Assembly: GCA_031288935.1 (NCBI GenBank)
Contig: JAITQL010000180.1
Span: 1-11,254 of the forward strand
DNA: 11,254 nt
From: Tannerella sp.
GTDB taxonomy: Bacteria > Bacteroidota > Bacteroidia > Bacteroidales > Tannerellaceae
Reading direction: 5' to 3'
Position numbers and translations under genes: made by a program. Below the pieces are notes generated by a model. The model saw only the letters and a list, made by a program, of their open reading frames with translations. It was not told the DNA's origin and did no database searches. Shown piece by piece: positions 7,098-11,254 of the stretch. Numbering within the stretch: position 1 is the first letter of the stretch; every line of letters starts with the position of its first letter.

Positions 7098-7782
7098 TAT
7101 TTCGATCTTTCTTTTGCCAGTACTTAATCACAATAAACCCGAACAGCATGCCTCCCAGATGGGCAAAGTGCGCGATCCGGTCGCCGCTGAAGCTGGCCAC
7201 GCCCAGCAACAGTTCGGCCACGCCGTAAAGCACCACAAAGTACTTGGCCTTGATCGGGATTGGAATAAAAAAGAGATACAGCGGCGTGTTGGGAAAGAAC
7301 ATCCCGAAGCCGAGCAGGATGCCGAAAACCGCGCCCGAAGCGCCAACGGTGATCAGGTGATTCACCGACGGATCACGCAAAATCTCGACGATACCGACCT
7401 GATACACGTCCGCCGTTGCGTGAATCAGGTACAGCCACACCGCTTCCTGCACAACGGCCGCTCCGATGCCCGAAATCAGGTAGAACGCCAGGAACCGCTT
7501 CGCACCCCATATGTTTTCAAGCGCTGCGCCAAACATGAACACGGCAAACATATTAAAGAATATATGCGCCAGGGAATGTGTATCGTGCATGAACATGTAC
7601 GTAACGAACTGAAAGGGATAAAAGTCGACAGCTCCGGGAAAATGCAGTCCGAACCATTGCACCAAATCAATATTGAATTTGGGAAGAACAAGGCTCGCCG
7701 CCCAGCACAGGAAATTGATTATGATCAAATGCTTGGTCGCTGCAGGCAAATTGAAAAACCTCGAACGATTTTGAAACTCCAT
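7078..7782 (-). CDS. Rhomboid-family intramembrane serine protease
   Basis: The ATG at 7782 gives 234 residues beginning MEFQNRSRFFN, which fits the short cytoplasmic N-terminus of Bacteroidota rhomboids. An in-frame start at 7902 would add 40 atypical residues and run into the HU promoter region, so it was rejected. The motifs are FVTYMFMH at 59-66, an H66...H73...N77 pattern in the first membrane segment, GASGAVFG at 147-154 with nucleophile S149, and AHFAHLGG at 204-211 with catalytic H208. Both dyad residues are present. This is the first gene of the minus-strand operon. Unlike its partner it lacks the soluble C-terminal tail and ends in a short basic segment. It is divergent from the HU gene. 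Confidence 0.9.
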   Translation of the reverse strand: MEFQNRSRFFNLPAATKHLIIINFLCWAASLVLPKFNIDLVQWFGLHFPGAVDFYPFQFVTYMFMHDTHSLAHIFFNMFAVFMFGAALENIWGAKRFLAFYLISGIGAAVVQEAVWLYLIHATADVYQVGIVEILRDPSVNHLITVGASGAVFGILLGFGMFFPNTPLYLFFIPIPIKAKYFVVLYGVAELLLGVASFSGDRIAHFAHLGGMLFGFIVIKYWQKKDRNNGRYTY

Positions 7783-7795
7783 GTCTTTTTTGCCG

Positions 7796-7826
7796 CAAAA
7801 ATAGGGCATAAAATCGGGTTTTGAAA
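7796..7826 (-). promoter_or_regulatory. Candidate promoter for the rhomboid-rhomboid-EEP operon
   Basis: On the minus strand TATTTTTG (7803-7796) matches the TAnnTTTG -7 box. The -33 position holds TTTC (7826-7823), one base off TTTG, 19 nt away. Transcription would begin near 7790 and leave a very short leader before the ATG at 7782. That supports the shorter start of the first rhomboid. The match is modest. Confidence 0.35.
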
Positions 7827-7868
7827 AAAAATATCGGCTATACGGAAAAAAAGGCCTCATTTTTAGAG

Positions 7869-7896
7869 CTTGTTTAAACATTAAACCATATATTTG
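7869..7896 (+). promoter_or_regulatory. Candidate promoter for the HU gene
   Basis: TATATTTG at 7889-7896 is an exact Bacteroidota -7 box. CTTG at 7869-7872 is a one-off match to the -33 TTTG, 16 nt upstream. The expected start near 7902 leaves a leader of about 60 nt that includes a GTTGGGGGG run and AT-rich DNA before the ATG at 7964. Confidence 0.5.
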
Positions 7897-7963
7897 CCGC
7901 ATCCCTTCGACAATTAGAGACGTTGGGGGGAATGATTATTTACTCACACATATTTATAATGTT

Positions 7964-8236
7964 ATGAACAAGACAGATTTGGTAAGTGCAGTTGCTGCAA
8001 AGGCAGTATTAACCAAGACAGACGCGAAAAAAGCGGTGGAAGCTGTTCTCGAAGCGGTTTCGGAAGAATTGGGACAGGGCGGTAAAGTTTCCATCCTGGG
8101 TTTTGGAACCTTCTCCGTTGCTACGAAAGCGGCTCGAAAAGGCGTGAATCCGCAAACAAAACAGGTAATCGACATTCCTGCGCGTAAAGTTGTCAGGTTT
8201 AAGGTTGGAGCCGGATTGGCCAGTGCAGTTGAATAG
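7964..8236 (+). CDS. hup: HU family DNA-binding protein
   Basis: The 90-residue product is a classical HU-family protein of normal length. It starts MNKTDLVSAVAAKA, has a helical N-terminal dimerisation half (about 1-40), the GFGTFSV strand motif at 46-52, and the DNA-binding arm with RKGVNPQTKQVIDIPARKVVRF around 58-79. The PxT/IPA region includes the proline expected at the arm tip. It bends and compacts DNA as a dimer in the nucleoid. It stands alone, with its own promoter-like box upstream and a strong hairpin terminator 23 bp downstream. It is much smaller than, and of a different subfamily from, the DUF4469 HU-like protein at 1004-1747. Confidence 0.95.
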   Translation: MNKTDLVSAVAAKAVLTKTDAKKAVEAVLEAVSEELGQGGKVSILGFGTFSVATKAARKGVNPQTKQVIDIPARKVVRFKVGAGLASAVE

Positions 8237-8259
8237 GGAAGATTCTTTATTTGATCTAT

Positions 8260-8310
8260 AAGGAAAGAGATACCGACATACGATGCCGTATCTTTTTCCT
8301 TTTCTTTTTT
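8260..8310 (+). terminator. Intrinsic terminator of the HU gene
   Basis: AAGGAAAGAGATAC (8260-8273) pairs with GTATCTTTTTCCTT (8288-8301). This is a 14-bp stem with one G-U pair, around a 14-nt loop that contains a further small CAT/ATG pairing. A T-rich run follows to 8310. The stem lies 23 bp after the HU stop codon. Confidence 0.85.
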
Positions 8311-8364
8311 CCCCCCGCCCCTGCACTTTTGAACGGCCTTATACAGCGAATCCCTTGCTCACCC

Positions 8365-8399
8365 GCGTTCAGGGGGAATTGAACGCAAAGTTCGCAAAG
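8365..8399. repeat. Small inverted repeat and CGCAAAG direct repeat
   Basis: GCGTTCA (8365-8371) and TGAACGC (8380-8386) form a perfect 7-bp inverted repeat around eight bases. Overlapping it, CGCAAAG occurs at 8384-8390 and again at 8393-8399. The inverted repeat lies 3' of the minus-strand surface-protein gene, but no T-run follows it on that strand, so a terminator role is weak. Confidence 0.5.
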
Positions 8400-8456
8400 G
8401 ATTTCGCACGGTTAACAAAGGGGTCATTGAATAACACTAATCAATTCACAACAATG

Positions 8457-8484
8457 TAATTAATAACAACATAATTAATAACAA
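8457..8484. repeat. AT-rich direct repeat TAATTAATAACAA
   Basis: TAATTAATAACAA occurs at 8457-8469 and 8472-8484, a 15-bp period. It sits in a very AT-rich stretch (about 8415-8513) with further AACAA and GATAACAA words, directly 3' of the minus-strand surface-protein gene. The function is unknown, and low-complexity drift would also explain it. Confidence 0.6.
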
Positions 8485-8513
8485 ACTCAGAAACAAACTT
8501 GATAACAATCCTT

Positions 8514-11254
8514 TTAATGAATTACTACCTTATACGTTTTCCCTTCCAGAAGCACCATGTACATGCCTGACGGCAATGCGACGCTGCCCGTTTCGCCGGC
8601 CACACAGTCTACCGTCTTTACAAACTGTCCCACCAGGGTAAATATTTTCGCGCTGCCGGCTTGAGAAGAGCAGATATACAACCGGGCGCCATTGCTCCAC
8701 ACCTGTCTTCCGGTCGAGTTCAGAGGCGGCTCGTTGCTTGCAACCAGCTGGATGCTGACAGTGACCGGTTCCTGCACGCGCAGTATGCGTACCGTGTACG
8801 TTCCATCCTCATTCCGTATCATTTCCACATCCTCCCCGTCTTCCGGCAGGGTTGTGCGGTCGGTCGTCACACGGGGTTCAAAACCCGGCGCCATACTCAC
8901 GGGGATTATTTTGAAAACAAAATCTTTCCCGCTTTCCACATAATGTACTCCTGCCGGCGGATCGGTCGTCAGGCCGTCTACCCGCGGAAGGACGACCTCG
9001 CGTTTGTGTCCCGGAGGTGTTACTTCCGGCGAGGCGGTGACGGTGACATGCTGGTCGGCGGTAATGGCTGAAAGGGTGTATACCCCGTTCCCGGGATGGA
9101 CAGTCACCTGATTGGCCGTTACGACGGTGGGCACCGGCCCGTATTCGTAGGCAAGGGTAAAGGCAAAATTACCCTGATCCGGCACCTGGAATTTCGTATC
9201 CGACAGAATCTGGTACTCCTCCTCCGGCGTGACTACGGAAAATGAACGGATACCCGGCACGGCCCCGCCCGCGATGTCCGGCAGGGTCACGATCCACACC
9301 TCCTCCGGCTCTTCCGGTTCCTCCGGGTCTTCCGGTTCGTCGCCGGAAGCGTATTCAAAGGCGCCCATATCCAGGCCGGCTCCCGTCAGACAGGGATTGC
9401 CGTCCAGGTCGGTTTGTCCCTCCAGGTCTGCGATGTCGGATTCGTGTCCTTCGTTGTAAACCCGGATGAATGCTTCGATATTCCCCCTGTTGATGGCCGG
9501 GCTGCCTTCCAGCAAGCGGTAGTCGCCTTCGGTCACGGGCTGTCCTTCACAGGCCACCGGCGCTGCAAAGAGCGGATCCGTGTCGATATTGGAATTGCCG
9601 CTGCCGCCGCAGCCTTCTATCAGGCAGTATTCATACAGGGGACGGCACTGGTCGTCGCTGTATATGTTTTCGCTGTTGCCGTTGCCCCATACGATCGTAT
9701 TGCAGAGGTCGGGAGCGGCGCCATCCGCATTGTATATCCCGCCGCCGGACTCGGCCGCATTGCCGCCGAGGGTTACATTCGTCAGCACGGGCTTTGCATC
9801 CGTTCCGGCATTGTACATCCCGCCGCCGTTGATAGCCATGTTTCCGTTGACGGTCACGTGCACCAGCACCGGTTTCGCCTGTTCGCCGCTAAAGATTCCG
9901 CCGCCGCTGCCGGCTTCGTTTCCCTTGACGGCGACGTGCCGCAGCACCGGTTTCGCACCGGTTCCGTTATACATCCCGCCGCCGTTGCCGGCGCTGTTGC
10001 CGTGGAAGGAGACGTGGGAGATCATGGAACAGGACTGGCGGGTGAAGATCCCGCCGCCATTGCCGGCGCTGTTTTCCGTGACGGTTAAATGCAGCAGGCG
10101 CAGGGTATCCCTGCCTCCGCGATCGTGGTAAATACCGCCGCCGGAATGACGGTCTACTTCCTGTCCGTTGACGGTAACGGAGGTGTTTCCGTCGGCATTT
10201 CCGCCGGTAACGGCAAAGCCGTCAAGCAGCGCGCCGCCCGTTTCGCCGGCAGCAATCACCACGTGATACGCATTGTCGTCTCTGCCGGCAGCAAGATCGC
10301 CCGGCAGGTCGTCGCCTTTCAGGTCGCCGCTCAGAACGGTCAGCGGAGACCCTCCGCCCACGGTATGGGGCGTCAGGTGGCGGTCGTCGATGCCGGTGTG
10401 TTCACTGCTGTTGGCGTCGGCCGGAAAACTGCCGTAGACAGCTACGTCTTTTACCAGCACAAAGGCATTTTCGCGATTGAGGGAGTCGATGACACTCATG
10501 CCGGTGGCCGGACGGCGGGGCGTGTATGTTCCGAGCGCCACCCAGATTTGCCGGATATTCGGATCGGTCTGTGCCGCCAGCAGGGGATCGTGGAGGTTGG
10601 GACAGGCTTCTTCCCACGAACTGCCGTTACCCGCCTTCGCCTGATTCACGAAGACAATGCCCCGGTCATCGGGAACAATGACCGGTGTCTCGCCGTCGTC
10701 CTCTCCGTCCCCGTCGTCGTCGCCGCCGTCACCGTCACCGTCGCTGCCGTCGCCTTCGCAGGCGCCGATGTCGACGTTTGCAGCCAGCCGGCGCCGGTGG
10801 CCGTCCAGGTCGGTTTGGCCGTCGAGGCCGGATATGCCGGGATCGAACATCCCGCTATAACTTGCCATGTACAGGACGCTGTCTCCCCCGTCGATGGCCG
10901 GACTGCCTTCCTCCAGGTGAAAATCCTCCTTGCCGGCATCCGCAAACACCGGATCGGCATCCGTGTTGTTTCCATTGTCCTTGCCGAAAGCCGCATCCCA
11001 TTTGCCGCTGTTCCGGCAGCCCTCTACCAGGCAATTTTCAAAGGAAGGAACCGCCTTGTTTTCGTTGGATATATTATGATTGCCCCTGTCGCTCCGGTTT
11101 CCCCACACGATGGTATTCAGGAGGTCGAGAGGGGAAGAGGATTGCAAGTTGCATATCCCGCCACCCTTGTTTTCCGCACGGTTTCCGGTGACGGTTACAT
11201 TCACCAGCTTATACCCGGCCATTTCTCCGCTGTGGATGCCGCCGCCGTCGCCGC
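8514..11254 (-). CDS. Large parallel beta-helix surface protein with T9SS sorting domain (N-terminus outside window)
   Basis: The frame is open to the right edge, so the N-terminus is missing. Numbering here starts at the in-frame Met at 11222 (902 residues to the stop). Module 1 (to about 155) has GGGI/NVTVTGN coil repeats, NTIVWGN, then SPAIDGGD...LDGQTDLDG...DIGACE, a choice-of-anchor Q-like ending. A Gly/Asp/Glu-only linker follows at about 157-178. Module 2 (189-624) repeats the whole plan: FVNQAKAGNGSSWEEA and IWVALGTYTPRR, then six coils each starting GGGI/GGGM (360-514), then NTIVWGN and a matching LEGQTDLDG...DMGAFEY ending. A Pro/Glu linker (627-641) leads to two similar beta-rich repeats (about 642-731 and 741-828). 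The C-terminal 60 residues (LYICSSQAGSAKIFTLVGQF through LPSGMYMV to KVVIH) fit a type A T9SS sorting domain. It is probably a secreted or cell-surface adhesin or shield. Ligand unknown. Confidence 0.88.
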   Translation of the reverse strand, partial: GDGGGIHSGEMAGYKLVNVTVTGNRAENKGGGICNLQSSSPLDLLNTIVWGNRSDRGNHNISNENKAVPSFENCLVEGCRNSGKWDAAFGKDNGNNTDADPVFADAGKEDFHLEEGSPAIDGGDSVLYMASYSGMFDPGISGLDGQTDLDGHRRRLAANVDIGACEGDGSDGDGDGGDDDGDGEDDGETPVIVPDDRGIVFVNQAKAGNGSSWEEACPNLHDPLLAAQTDPNIRQIWVALGTYTPRRPATGMSVIDSLNRENAFVLVKDVAVYGSFPADANSSEHTGIDDRHLTPHTVGGGSPLTVLSGDLKGDDLPGDLAAGRDDNAYHVVIAAGETGGALLDGFAVTGGNADGNTSVTVNGQEVDRHSGGGIYHDRGGRDTLRLLHLTVTENSAGNGGGIFTRQSCSMISHVSFHGNSAGNGGGMYNGTGAKPVLRHVAVKGNEAGSGGGIFSGEQAKPVLVHVTVNGNMAINGGGMYNAGTDAKPVLTNVTLGGNAAESGGGIYNADGAAPDLCNTIVWGNGNSENIYSDDQCRPLYEYCLIEGCGGSGNSNIDTDPLFAAPVACEGQPVTEGDYRLLEGSPAINRGNIEAFIRVYNEGHESDIADLEGQTDLDGNPCLTGAGLDMGAFEYASGDEPEDPEEPEEPEEVWIVTLPDIAGGAVPGIRSFSVVTPEEEYQILSDTKFQVPDQGNFAFTLAYEYGPVPTVVTANQVTVHPGNGVYTLSAITADQHVTVTASPEVTPPGHKREVVLPRVDGLTTDPPAGVHYVESGKDFVFKIIPVSMAPGFEPRVTTDRTTLPEDGEDVEMIRNEDGTYTVRILRVQEPVTVSIQLVASNEPPLNSTGRQVWSNGARLYICSSQAGSAKIFTLVGQFVKTVDCVAGETGSVALPSGMYMVLLEGKTYKVVIH

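Noticed and set aside
5106..7127. Plus-strand open frame of 673 codons antisense to the EEP and rhomboid genes
   Set aside because: It is an out-of-frame shadow of GC-rich coding DNA. It has no recognisable domain and a biased Arg/His/Gln/Val composition, while the opposite strand has complete catalytic motifs in both families.
6991..7824. Plus-strand open frame antisense to the first rhomboid
   Set aside because: No protein family signal is seen, and the minus strand carries an intact rhomboid.
7783..7902. N-terminal extension of the first rhomboid from 7902
   Set aside because: The extra 40 residues are atypical for the family and would cover the candidate operon promoter. The ATG at 7782 fits the usual start.
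8365..8386. Terminator of the minus-strand surface-protein gene
   Set aside because: The hairpin has a 7-bp stem but no T-run on the minus strand and lies about 130 bp past the stop codon.

Overview
The window looks like a chromosomal segment from an anaerobic Bacteroidota (Bacteroidales). The evidence is TAnnTTTG-type promoter boxes, start codons without clear Shine-Dalgarno sequences, HU-like proteins of the DUF4469 family, a DUF7033 deacetylase-like protein, a rhomboid with a DUF6576-type tail, and a large beta-helix surface protein with a type IX secretion C-terminal sorting domain. The GC-rich coding DNA together with the T9SS signal suggests a Tannerella-like or other Porphyromonadaceae/Tannerellaceae genome; this assignment is inference.

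Layout. Positions 1-49 hold the probable last codons of an upstream gene. Positions 81-790 are a non-coding tandem array with a period of exactly 230 bp, in which each unit carries four hairpins in alternating orientation. A leader with a plausible promoter (915-943) follows. A co-directional block then starts with a DUF4469 HU-like protein (1004-1747), continues through a second palindromic array with a 23-bp period (1768-1878), and ends with three tightly packed genes: a WalW-like NodB-fold deacetylase homologue (1926-2993), an AAC(3)-family N-acetyltransferase (2996-3802) and a DUF7033 deacetylase-like protein (3795-5090). These three probably act on amino sugars of a surface glycan.

Converging on that block from the other strand is a packed three-gene operon: two rhomboid-family intramembrane proteases (7078-7782 and 6213-7097) and a membrane-anchored endonuclease/exonuclease/phosphatase protein (5109-6209). 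Divergent from it is a classical HU gene (7964-8236) with its own promoter and a strong terminator. The right end (8514-11254, minus strand, open at the window edge) encodes a large two-module parallel beta-helix protein with acidic and Pro/Glu linkers, two beta-sandwich-like repeats and a T9SS sorting tail.

The most unusual content is non-coding. Two unrelated arrays of palindromes flank the DUF4469 HU-like gene. In the 230-bp array the hairpin stems differ from each other by paired, compensated substitutions, so the fold, not just the sequence, appears to be kept.
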